Assembly: GCF_001761365.1 (NCBI RefSeq)
Contig: NZ_CP017477.1
Location: 3,338,001 to 3,402,000 of the forward strand
Direction: 5' to 3'
DNA: 64,000 nt
DNA from: Polaribacter vadi
GTDB lineage: Bacteria > Bacteroidota > Bacteroidia > Flavobacteriales > Flavobacteriaceae
Shown here: positions 17,571 through 25,600 of the stretch, piece after piece
Position numbering within the stretch: position 1 is the first letter of the stretch
Layout of the letters: each line of letters opens with the position of its first letter
Notes under the pieces: generated by a model
The model's database searches: none
What the model was told of the DNA's origin: nothing
Seen by the model: the letters and a program-made list of their open reading frames with translations, nothing else
Made by a program: the position numbers and the translations under genes

Positions 17571-17674
17571 TGTTAAAATGTGTTAATGTTTTAACAAAAA
17601 TTTACTTTATAATTTGTGATGTTAATTGTTTTAGAGAACTTTAGCTCTTAATTCAAACTAAACAAGTATTACAA

Positions 17675-20191
17675 ATGAAAAAAATTATCTTATTTTTTGT
17701 GTTTTTATTTACTGTATCAGTAATTTCTGCGCAAGAAACACCAGAACCAAACTACAGGCAAGCTGCTAAGTACTCGCCAAAAAATTTAGCAAAAATGGTT
17801 CATTCAACTAGTGTGAATCCACATTGGTTAAAAAAGGGAAACCGTTTTTGGTATGCCTATAAAACATCTGAAGGTTCAAATCACTACATTGTAGATATTG
17901 ATAAAAAATCGAAAAAATTTTTATTTGATAATACTAAAATGGCAAAATGGTTAACGGAAATTACCAAAGATCCTTATGATGCAAAACATTTGCCACGTTT
18001 AGATATAAAATTTAATGAAGCAGAAAATGCAATTCGTTTTAGAGTTACGTCTACAGAAGAAGTTGAGGTAGAAGATGAAAAAGAAGATGAAAAAGAGGAT
18101 AAAAAAGAGGTAGAGAAAGATTCTATATCTACTAAAAAGGCTAAAAAGAAAAAGCCGAAAATGGAAAAGAAAACCTACTATTTAGAATATAGATTAGGTG
18201 GAAATGTTTTAACGATCATCAATACAAAAAAAGAAGAAAAAGAACCATGGAAACGTTGGGCAAATGTAGCACCAGATAGTTCTATAGTTTTATATTCTAA
18301 GAATTTTAATTTGTATTGGATGGATAAAATCAACTTTAAAAAGTTTATTAAAGATGAAAAAGACAGTACAGTTGTAGAAAACCAATGGACTAAAGATGGT
18401 GAAGAAAATTATGGTTATGGAGGTAATTCTAGAGATGATAATGAAGATAAAGAAAAAAACAAGGACAAAAGAAGTGGTATTTGGGGAACTTGGTCTCACG
18501 ATTCTAAAAAGTTTGTTTTTCAAAAATCGGATTCTAGACACATTAAAGATTTATGGGTAATTAATTCTACAGGTAAAAAAAGACCAACTTTAGAGACTTA
18601 TAAATACCATATGCCAGGAGAAAAAGAATTTTACAAATCTGAATTAATGATTTTTGATATTCCAACAAAAAAGCATGTATTGGTTCCTTTAGATACCATG
18701 AAACAGCAAAGTATTTCTGTATATAGAGCACCAAGAAAAAAATCTAGTTATGATGATGATTTTACACCAACTTTACTTTTATCAAAAAAAGGAAAAGTAT
18801 ATTTCAGTACAATTTCTAGAGATCGTAAAAAGTTTGATGTACATGTTGCAGACATTAATACTGGTGAATATAAAACAATCATTGAAGAGCGTTTTAATAC
18901 CTATATAGAATCTAGACCTTTAATTTTATTCAACAATGAAACAGAAATTTTGCATTGGGCAGAAAGAGATGGTTGGGCACATTTTTATTTATATGATGCA
19001 GATGGGAATTTGAAAAATCAAATTACAGAAGGCGATTATCATGTAAATGGTTTTGAAGGTTTGGATGAGAAAAATAGAACCTTATATTTTACTGCAAATG
19101 GAGTTGATAAAAACCAAGATCCATATTATTTACATACCTATAAAATAAATTTGAATGGATCTGGAATGCGTTCTTTAGATGCTGGCGATTTTACAGCAAC
19201 TACAAATATGTCCGATTCTAATCAGTATTTTGTAAGTAATTATTCACGTGTAAATACCGTTCCAAAATCGGAAGTTAGAGACGTAAATGGACGAAAAGTT
19301 ATGGATTTAGAAACTGCAGATTTATCGCAATTATTTGCTTCTGGTTACAAATTTCCAGAAACATTTAAAGTAAAAGCAGATGATGGAATTACAGATTTAT
19401 ATGGAGTAATGTACAAACCTTTTAATATGGATTCTACCAAAGTATATCCGCTTTTAGAATACGTATATCCAGGACCACAAACAGAAGCTGTAAACAAATC
19501 TTTTTCTTACAGAATGGATAGGTTAGATAGAATGGCGCAAGTTGGTTTTGTGGTAATTACTTTAGGAAATAGAGGAGGACATCCTGATAGATCTAAATGG
19601 TATCATAATTATGGATATGGAAATTTACGTGATTATGGTTTGGCTGATAAAAAGTATGTAGCACAACAATTGGCAAACAAACATAAATTTATCGATATTG
19701 AAAAAGTAGGAATTTACGGTCATTCTGGAGGAGGTTTTATGTCTACAGCAGCAATGTTAGTATATCCAGATTTCTTTAAAGCAGCAGTTTCATCCGCAGG
19801 AAATCACGATAATAATGTGTACAATTCTTGGTGGAGTGAAACACATCATGGAGTAAAAGAGGAAATTGATGAAAAAGGAAAAATTTCTCACAAATATAAA
19901 ATTGATGACAACCAATCTTTAGCAAAAAACTTAAAAGGACATTTAATGTTGATTCATGGAGATATGGATAATAACGTGCATCCTGCAGGAACTATAAGAA
20001 TGGCAAACGAATTAATTAAAGCGCACAAACGTTTTAAGTTTATGATAATGCCAGGACAAAGACATGGTTTTGGCAGCATGACTGAATATTCTTTCTGGTT
20101 AAGAGCAGATCATTTTAGTAAGTATTTGTTAGGCAAAGAAGCTACAGATGTAGATTTTATGTATATGAATTTAGATGAGCCACAGAATTAA
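17675..20191 (+). CDS. Secreted S9 family serine peptidase (DPP-IV/prolyl oligopeptidase type)
   Basis: An 838-residue exported peptidase with a Sec signal peptide (cleavage after about V-I-S-A). A lysine/glutamate-rich insert at about residues 128-165 and a beta-propeller-like middle lead to a C-terminal alpha/beta hydrolase domain. The catalytic triad is Ser684 (G-H-S-G-G-G), Asp765 (H-G-D-M-D-N-N-V-H) and His797 (Q-R-H-G-F-G). The layout is that of dipeptidyl peptidase IV-like enzymes cutting after penultimate Pro/Ala in the periplasm, but exact specificity cannot be read. It is monocistronic. Confidence 0.9.
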   Translation: MKKIILFFVFLFTVSVISAQETPEPNYRQAAKYSPKNLAKMVHSTSVNPHWLKKGNRFWYAYKTSEGSNHYIVDIDKKSKKFLFDNTKMAKWLTEITKDPYDAKHLPRLDIKFNEAENAIRFRVTSTEEVEVEDEKEDEKEDKKEVEKDSISTKKAKKKKPKMEKKTYYLEYRLGGNVLTIINTKKEEKEPWKRWANVAPDSSIVLYSKNFNLYWMDKINFKKFIKDEKDSTVVENQWTKDGEENYGYGGNSRDDNEDKEKNKDKRSGIWGTWSHDSKKFVFQKSDSRHIKDLWVINSTGKKRPTLETYKYHMPGEKEFYKSELMIFDIPTKKHVLVPLDTMKQQSISVYRAPRKKSSYDDDFTPTLLLSKKGKVYFSTISRDRKKFDVHVADINTGEYKTIIEERFNTYIESRPLILFNNETEILHWAERDGWAHFYLYDADGNLKNQITEGDYHVNGFEGLDEKNRTLYFTANGVDKNQDPYYLHTYKINLNGSGMRSLDAGDFTATTNMSDSNQYFVSNYSRVNTVPKSEVRDVNGRKVMDLETADLSQLFASGYKFPETFKVKADDGITDLYGVMYKPFNMDSTKVYPLLEYVYPGPQTEAVNKSFSYRMDRLDRMAQVGFVVITLGNRGGHPDRSKWYHNYGYGNLRDYGLADKKYVAQQLANKHKFIDIEKVGIYGHSGGGFMSTAAMLVYPDFFKAAVSSAGNHDNNVYNSWWSETHHGVKEEIDEKGKISHKYKIDDNQSLAKNLKGHLMLIHGDMDNNVHPAGTIRMANELIKAHKRFKFMIMPGQRHGFGSMTEYSFWLRADHFSKYLLGKEATDVDFMYMNLDEPQN

Positions 20192-20197
20192 AGAGAA

Positions 20198-20245
20198 AGC
20201 CCATCCTAACCTTCTCAAAGGGAAGGGATTTTTACTCTTTTGAAA
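20198..20245 (+). repeat. Partial copy of the CCTTCCC-AAA-GGGAAGG intergenic repeat
   Basis: GCCCATCCTAACCTTCTC followed by AAAGGGAAGG forms a 7-bp hairpin (20210-20226) immediately after the S9 peptidase stop. It matches the left end of the elements at 49423 and 50889. The right half is not recognisable here. Confidence 0.6.
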
Positions 20246-20267
20246 ATTAAGAAATATAGAATTTAAT

Positions 20268-20298
20268 AAAACTCCGAATTAAAATTCGGAGTTTTTTG
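20268..20298. terminator. Bidirectional terminator
   Basis: AAAACTCCGAATT pairs with AATTCGGAGTTTT across two bases, followed by a T run. It lies between the plus-strand peptidase and the minus-strand HTH gene. Confidence 0.88.
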
Positions 20299-20301
20299 TT
20301 T

Positions 20302-20508
20302 TTAATCTTTTTGATATTCCAAAATATCTGAAGGTTGGCAATCTAGAGCTTCGCAAATTGCTTCCAAAGTAGAAAAACGAACTGCTTTTGCTTTACCAGA
20401 TTTTAAGATGGATAAGTTTGCAGTAGTAATGCCAATAATTTCAGCCAATTCTTTACTTCGCATTTTGCGTTTGGCAAGCATTACATCAAGATTTACAATG
20501 ATTGGCAT
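20302..20508 (-). CDS. XRE-family (YozG-like) HTH regulator
   Basis: A 68-residue Cro/CI-type helix-turn-helix covering the whole protein. The turn region reads L-A-E-I-I-G-I-T-T-A-N-L-S-I-L-K. The start of the recognition region and C-terminal L-D-C-Q-P-S-D-I-L-E-Y are typical of the small YozG group. It begins one base after the DUF2975-type membrane protein stop, an arrangement I know as a recurring pair, so it probably works with that protein as a membrane-sensed regulator. Confidence 0.9.
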   Translation of the reverse strand: MPIIVNLDVMLAKRKMRSKELAEIIGITTANLSILKSGKAKAVRFSTLEAICEALDCQPSDILEYQKD

Positions 20509-20509
20509 A

Positions 20510-21052
20510 TTATATTGTTAGATCGTTTTCTTCCTGTAGTTTTTGCCCTTTCTTAAAAATGTCGATATATGTATAAATTATAAGTGCTATACAAGAGTGA
20601 ATAAAAAGATAAAAATATTCTTCTTCGAAACTAACATTTTCATTTTCTATCCAACCCATAATTATAATACCAGTGTTTAAAATTATGGGAATAAAATTTA
20701 GTCTAAAGAATATTTTAAGTTTATTTAAAGATTTTGTTATAAATAGCTCGTCTTCTATAAAAATCTTGAAAAATTCTTTTAATACATAAAAATATATTGA
20801 ATAAAACAACAGCCAAAGCCACATAAAAATAATTGTATATGAAAACTGGTATTTAATAACTCCTTTTATAAATGGAATACTAATTTTGGCATCAAAACCA
20901 TTTACGTCATTCTCTAAAATATCTACAAAAGGAGCGTCAAATAACCGATACTGTTCAATTAATGATAAAATTGAAAATAAAAATACAAACAAAAAGAAAG
21001 TACTAAATATGTAAAAGAAAGACTTTGCACAGATGTAAATAATTTTTTTCAT
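20510..21052 (-). CDS. DUF2975-type four-helix membrane protein
   Basis: About four hydrophobic segments (residues 8-30, 60-90, 115-135, 150-165) are separated by short loops. The size and layout match DUF2975 proteins, which are regularly encoded next to a small YozG-like regulator, as here. The role is thought to be signal input for the regulator, but no function is established. Confidence 0.75.
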   Translation of the reverse strand: MKKIIYICAKSFFYIFSTFFLFVFLFSILSLIEQYRLFDAPFVDILENDVNGFDAKISIPFIKGVIKYQFSYTIIFMWLWLLFYSIYFYVLKEFFKIFIEDELFITKSLNKLKIFFRLNFIPIILNTGIIIMGWIENENVSFEEEYFYLFIHSCIALIIYTYIDIFKKGQKLQEENDLTI

Positions 21053-21095
21053 AAAGTTTTATTTTTTCTAAATTTATTAAATAAACTTAAGAGCG

Positions 21096-22307
21096 TTACA
21101 GTAATTTTGCTTTTTCTATAATGAATTCAAGTTCTTTACCATTTCTCAATACCTTTATTTTTATTTTATCCGTTTCTAAATCGTTGAAAAGACCATTTTG
21201 CATAATTTTACACCATTGTTCTTGAGTTACGTTGGAATAGTTTCTGTTATTTATACTTAGTATTTGATCTCTATATTTTAAAAATTTTGAGGCATCAATA
21301 TCATCATATATATAGTCAACCAAGAGTTTGTTTTTCTCAAATGTAGGGTTAAAACCAAAAGCGACTCCTTCATTTTGTTCTCTTTTACTTTGTTTAATTA
21401 GTTTAAGACTTTTTGTTGCCCAATTAAATATAACTCTATAATTTTTAAGAAATTCTAACCCTATATTATTGTCTAGATCCTTTACTATAACAATAGCATC
21501 GTTTATATCATAATCGCCTATTTTAAAACTCTCAATTCTAGCCAAATGTGATTTTCTCATTTTTGCACTTTTTCCAAAAGCTCCAAAACCAGAACCACCA
21601 GAACCTTTAATCGATTTGTTGATTTTTTTTGATTCTTGTTGTTCGTTAAAAACTGTATAGCTTAAATGAGTATTACCAGGATTCCCTAAATCTATTACAT
21701 TATTTAATACTTTTTCCCCATTTACTTTTGTAGTAATTGATACTTGATACGCATCACCTACAAATATTTTTGATTCAGAATAATCAGATGGTATATTTAA
21801 TGTTTCTTCGTTATCAGTAATGGTTATCATTTTGTTTTGAAAATCAAAATCCCAAACAGCATGCCTCATTAAGTTAGAACCTATTAGTCCATCAACTTCT
21901 AAACAAGCTAAATCTCCTTTTTTAAGATCTAATATAGAACCTATAGTTCCTTTAAAATTTATTCCACTAATTTCAATATCTTCTAATTTTACATACGCTA
22001 AATTCGCTGATTTATCATTAATATCAGCTATATCAGATGAACCAGCAGTAATAAGTTTCAATTTATCTGCTAATTCATTAGAAATAATATTAGTGGCTCC
22101 TGTATCTAAAATGAAATCATAAACTTCTCCTTTAATTGTTACTTTTAAAAGAATATGTCCTGTTTTAGTATATTCAAACGGAAATGTTACTTTGTAGTTT
22201 TTTTGAGTAACTTCTCCGACTTTAAGGATCTTTCTTACTTTTGCTCCTGCACAACTACTTAACATTATAGATAAGACTACTAAATATACTACGTTTTTAA
22301 ATTTCAT
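21096..22307 (-). CDS. Retropepsin-like aspartyl protease with C-terminal PDZ domain, lipoprotein
   Basis: The lipobox is M-L-S-S-C (Cys19). The first retropepsin lobe has F-I-L-D-T-G-A-T-N (about residues 65-73), then L-I-G-S-N-L-M. A second half keeps the fold (V-I-D-L-G-N-P-G-N), where the catalytic D-T/S-G is replaced by D-L-G. The last 90 residues form a PDZ-like domain (R-D-Q-I-L-S-I-N-N-R). Proteins with this plan are common periplasmic aspartyl proteases of Bacteroidota. A glycine-rich loop (G-S-G-G-S-G-F-G) lies between. Substrate is unknown. Confidence 0.82.
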   Translation of the reverse strand: MKFKNVVYLVVLSIMLSSCAGAKVRKILKVGEVTQKNYKVTFPFEYTKTGHILLKVTIKGEVYDFILDTGATNIISNELADKLKLITAGSSDIADINDKSANLAYVKLEDIEISGINFKGTIGSILDLKKGDLACLEVDGLIGSNLMRHAVWDFDFQNKMITITDNEETLNIPSDYSESKIFVGDAYQVSITTKVNGEKVLNNVIDLGNPGNTHLSYTVFNEQQESKKINKSIKGSGGSGFGAFGKSAKMRKSHLARIESFKIGDYDINDAIVIVKDLDNNIGLEFLKNYRVIFNWATKSLKLIKQSKREQNEGVAFGFNPTFEKNKLLVDYIYDDIDASKFLKYRDQILSINNRNYSNVTQEQWCKIMQNGLFNDLETDKIKIKVLRNGKELEFIIEKAKLL

Positions 22308-22477
22308 TATTTTTTCTTTAAATATTTTTACAAATGTATATTTAAATTATCGAAAAACAATAATAAAATATTTAAAAAGAGTAATATTTGATGTTTAAGA
22401 CAAAAAACAAACTTTGGTTTCAGTAATTCTATAACAATTTTCAAAAATGATGTAAAATTAAAAGTTAGTGTAGAAAC

Positions 22478-22485
22478 TATCTTTG
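22478..22485 (+). promoter_or_regulatory. -10 box TATCTTTG
   Basis: An exact TAnnTTTG 16 bases before the ATG at 22502. Its presence supports the small gene that follows as real. Confidence 0.5.
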
Positions 22486-22501
22486 TATAAAAATTATTAT
22501 C

Positions 22502-22729
22502 ATGAAAACGTTAAACACCATATTTACGATATTCGCCTTAGTTTTAGGAATTATAGGTTTCTTTTTTCTTGAAGGAATTGAAGCAAGAGTTATAAAAGTA
22601 GTTTCACTATTTTTTGTTTTATTTAGATTGTATTCTTATTTGCTATATGAATTTTATGCAGAAGACAGTATCTTTAATTTAGACTTGGATAGAAGAGTTG
22701 AAAAAAGTAAAATAAATACGAAATATTAA
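22502..22729 (+). CDS. Small membrane protein (75 aa), function unknown
   Basis: Two hydrophobic segments (about residues 6-24 and 31-48) are followed by a charged tail. It has its own -10 box (22478) and its own terminator (22736), which argues for a genuine single-gene transcript. No family recognised. Confidence 0.6.
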   Translation: MKTLNTIFTIFALVLGIIGFFFLEGIEARVIKVVSLFFVLFRLYSYLLYEFYAEDSIFNLDLDRRVEKSKINTKY

Positions 22730-22735
22730 GCATAA

Positions 22736-22766
22736 AAAATCAGAAGCTATTAACCTCTGATTTTCT
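22736..22766. terminator. Terminator after the 75-aa membrane protein
   Basis: AAAATCAGA pairs with TCTGATTTT across an 11-base loop. It has A runs on the left and T on the right, so it may also end the convergent BI-1 gene transcript. Confidence 0.75.
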
Positions 22767-22787
22767 ATATATTTTGTGTATTATAAC

Positions 22788-23489
22788 TTAATCTCTAGAC
22801 ATGAAAATTTGCAAAACATACCAAAATAGTAACATTAAAGAAGCAAACAAACCTAAAGAAGCAGGAATGTAATCTTCTGTTCCGTATTTGTTTACTAAGT
22901 TAGAGGTTTGGTATAAAATTGAACCTCCAGCCAATAAGCACATTCCAACAGAAAACCATAGACCTAAATTAAAGCCAAACAGAGTACCAGCTACAATTAA
23001 ACCCATTGCAATAAAGAAACCTATTGTTAGCCCAGTTTTTATAAAAGAAAAATCTTTTTTTGTGATAAAAACAACGCTCGAAATTCCTACAAATAAAGCT
23101 AAAGTTACAATTGCTGCTTGCTGAATTAAATCTACACTTTCAGTATAATAAATAGCAATTGCCAAAAGTGGAACGAATATTAGTGCCTGCGCAAAAACAT
23201 ATAAAGCATACGCCATATATTGTATATTTTTATCGGCAGTTTTTAAAACCGTACTTTCTGCGTAGCTTGTAATCAACATAAAACCACCTAACATAACAAG
23301 CCATCTCCAGCCTTCAGTCATCGATAACATAAATTCTACAATTGTATCACTTTGCAAAAGTAAATATTCAAAAAGTACAAATAATAAAACGCCACCAGCA
23401 ACGTGAGCGTATGTCTTTTTATAAAATGCTACACGAACTTCGTCTGTAGATTCAATTAATAAGGTTTTGTTTTCAAAAGTGTTTTCCAT
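22788..23489 (-). CDS. Bax inhibitor-1/YccA family membrane protein
   Basis: Seven hydrophobic helices in 233 residues with the family pattern (Y-K-K-T-Y-A-H-V near the start, a Y-A-E-S turn, and T-S-x-L-V-N-K-Y-G before the last helices). BI-1/TMBIM proteins act as Ca2+/H+ leak channels or interact with FtsH in bacteria; which applies here is unknown. It stands alone. Confidence 0.88.
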   Translation of the reverse strand: MENTFENKTLLIESTDEVRVAFYKKTYAHVAGGVLLFVLFEYLLLQSDTIVEFMLSMTEGWRWLVMLGGFMLITSYAESTVLKTADKNIQYMAYALYVFAQALIFVPLLAIAIYYTESVDLIQQAAIVTLALFVGISSVVFITKKDFSFIKTGLTIGFFIAMGLIVAGTLFGFNLGLWFSVGMCLLAGGSILYQTSNLVNKYGTEDYIPASLGLFASLMLLFWYVLQIFMSRD

Positions 23490-23549
23490 AGTTTTTGAGC
23501 TGAGATTATTTCAGTTTTTTATTGTTGAAATATTAAATTTGATTAATTT

Positions 23550-23987
23550 TTATACTTTTTTAATCACATTTGTTACAATTCCCCAAATCATAAAATCGTT
23601 ATCTTCTGTAATATTGATGATAGGGTAATTAGGATTTTCTGGCTGTAACCAAATTTCGTTATTTTGAACACGAAGTCTTTTTACAGTAAATTCTCCATCA
23701 ATATAACAAACTGCAATCTTTTTATCTGTAGCCTCTAAACTTCTGTCAATTACTAGTAAATCGTCATGATTTAAACCAGCATTAATCATAGACTGTCCTT
23801 TAACTTTTGCGTAAAAAGTAGTGTCTTTATTTTTGATGAGTGCATCATCTAAAGAAATTTTTTCTCCTTCAATATCTTCTGTTACTGATGGAAAACCAGC
23901 AGAAATGCCACAATCTATCAAAGTTGCTAAGTTGTTAGAAGTAGCATCTGGGGTAAAAAAAGTAAGGTTTTCAGAAATTGTCATCAT
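23550..23987 (-). CDS. UmuD-like SOS autopeptidase (S24 family)
   Basis: The protein has no DNA-binding domain and is 145 residues, like UmuD. The self-cleavage site Ala30-Gly31 (I-S-A-G-F-P-S) is followed by the Ser66 (K-G-Q-S-M) and Lys103 (F-T-V-K-R-L) dyad, 37 residues apart as in UmuD. UmuD associates with UmuC to make translesion polymerase V after DNA damage. No umuC lies beside it: upstream is the MocR regulator and downstream the BI-1 gene. Two ATGs are adjacent (23985 and 23982), so the first Met is uncertain by one residue. Confidence 0.9.
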   Translation of the reverse strand: MMTISENLTFFTPDATSNNLATLIDCGISAGFPSVTEDIEGEKISLDDALIKNKDTTFYAKVKGQSMINAGLNHDDLLVIDRSLEATDKKIAVCYIDGEFTVKRLRVQNNEIWLQPENPNYPIINITEDNDFMIWGIVTNVIKKV

Positions 23988-24024
23988 ACCTGCAAATTAA
24001 AACTTTTCTTTTAATTTTCAAGAA

Positions 24025-25533
24025 TTATTTTTGTAATTTATTTACAACTACATTATTATAAGTAAACTTAAGTTTTTGAATTACAATTTTTAATTCATCA
24101 ATGTTTAAATGCCCAAATCCGAAACGAATGGCACAAGTATTTTTGTTTTGATAAAGTATGGTTTTAGGTAAAAATAGATTATTTTTTTCTGCCTCTTTAG
24201 CTAGTTTTGCTAAAGGAATTTTGGGTTCAAAAGTTAGCCAAATTGCCAAGCCACCTTCAGGTAATTTCCAAGTTGCAATTTTAGCAAAATGTTTCATTAA
24301 AAGTTGATGTAAACAATCTCTTCTATCTTTATAAACAACAATGTTTTTTTTCATTAATCTATAAATTTCTCCTTCATTTATCAATTCAGATAACATTTGT
24401 TGTTGAATTAGATCTCCTTGTTCATCTAACAAATACAAATAATTTTTTGCCTCTTGAATTAAATTTTCTGGTGCAATTACAAACCCAATTTGAAAACTCG
24501 GAAATAAAGATTGTCCTAATTTACCTAAGTAAATTACCATTCCATTTTCATCTGAATTTGCCAAAGGTAAAACTGGAGAACCTTCAAATTGAAAATCATA
24601 ATCAAAATCATCTTCAATAATTGCAAAACCAAATTCTTTTGCTAAAATTAATAAAGCTTCTCTTCGTTTTTTACTTAAAGTAATTGTGGTTGGGTAATCT
24701 CTGTGAGCACAAACATAGACGCATCTAATACTATTTTTGATAAAGTTTTTTCTAATAAAATCTACATTTAAACCTTCTTCATCAACAGGTATCGTAATAA
24801 GTTGGGCACCTACTTGCTGAAAAATCATATTAGAAGCATAATTACTTAAATTACCAACTAAAACAACATCATTTTTTTGTATTAAAAGTTGAGAAACAAT
24901 ATATAAACTCATTTCTGTACTTCTTGTACTAATTAAATTTTTTGGACTTACATGCAAACCTCTTGTAGCATTTAAATAATTACACAATTGCGTTTGAAAC
25001 ATAGAAAGTGATGCTTCTTGTGGTCTGTTCCATTTTTGAATTAAAGTTTTACGTTTCATAGCTGCACTATACCATCTTGTAAATTGGCTTACAGGATGCA
25101 ATCGTAAATCTGGTTTGCCATCATTTACAGAAAAAGTAGCATCTGTTAATTGTACAGTTGATGCTAAATGAAAAGATTTTTGAAATTCAAACCCTGTTGT
25201 GCTTGCATAACTATAAGGTTTATTATGTTTAATTGTTTTCTGTTTATGGATAGAATTTTTTTTTCTAACAGCAACAAAAGTTCCTTTATTTGGTTTTATT
25301 TCTACCCAACCTTGTGATGCCAATTCATCATAAATAGCAACAGCTGTATTTCTATGAATAGATAAGGTTTTTGCAACTGCTCTTGTGCCTGGTAATTTTG
25401 TTTTTTCTAAAATGATGTTTCTCTGAAACAGATTTACAAACTCTTTTGCAGCCTGAATGTAAATTGCTTGCGTTTTTGATGTATCAAAAATGATATTTTT
25501 CTGAATTAACACTAAAAGTGGACTATCTATCAT
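24025..25533 (-). CDS. MocR/PdxR-like regulator (GntR HTH fused to aminotransferase fold)
   Basis: The N-terminal 80 residues are a GntR-type winged helix (L-P-G-T-R-A-V-A-K-T-L-S-I-H-R-N-T-A). They are followed by a PLP-dependent aminotransferase class I domain with I-Y-L-G-K-L-G-Q-S-L-F, where the Lys should form the aldimine, and I-E-D-D-F-D-Y-D. MocR proteins sense PLP or amino compounds and usually control a divergent neighbour. Here that is the TonB receptor, 67 bases away. The ATG is at 25531-25533. Confidence 0.93.
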   Translation of the reverse strand: MIDSPLLVLIQKNIIFDTSKTQAIYIQAAKEFVNLFQRNIILEKTKLPGTRAVAKTLSIHRNTAVAIYDELASQGWVEIKPNKGTFVAVRKKNSIHKQKTIKHNKPYSYASTTGFEFQKSFHLASTVQLTDATFSVNDGKPDLRLHPVSQFTRWYSAAMKRKTLIQKWNRPQEASLSMFQTQLCNYLNATRGLHVSPKNLISTRSTEMSLYIVSQLLIQKNDVVLVGNLSNYASNMIFQQVGAQLITIPVDEEGLNVDFIRKNFIKNSIRCVYVCAHRDYPTTITLSKKRREALLILAKEFGFAIIEDDFDYDFQFEGSPVLPLANSDENGMVIYLGKLGQSLFPSFQIGFVIAPENLIQEAKNYLYLLDEQGDLIQQQMLSELINEGEIYRLMKKNIVVYKDRRDCLHQLLMKHFAKIATWKLPEGGLAIWLTFEPKIPLAKLAKEAEKNNLFLPKTILYQNKNTCAIRFGFGHLNIDELKIVIQKLKFTYNNVVVNKLQK

Positions 25534-25549
25534 TTAAAAACCGGACTAT
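25520..25549. promoter_or_regulatory. Candidate MocR operator: direct repeats GGACTAT
   Basis: GGACTAT occurs at 25520-25526 and 25543-25549, 23 bp apart (two helical turns), spanning the regulator start. Tandem direct repeats are a known operator form for MocR regulators. The first repeat lies in the coding start, so the assignment is tentative. Confidence 0.35.
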
Positions 25550-25600
25550 TTTATGCGCTTATAAAGTTACGACTTTTGCAACCTATTTAAATCACTATTT

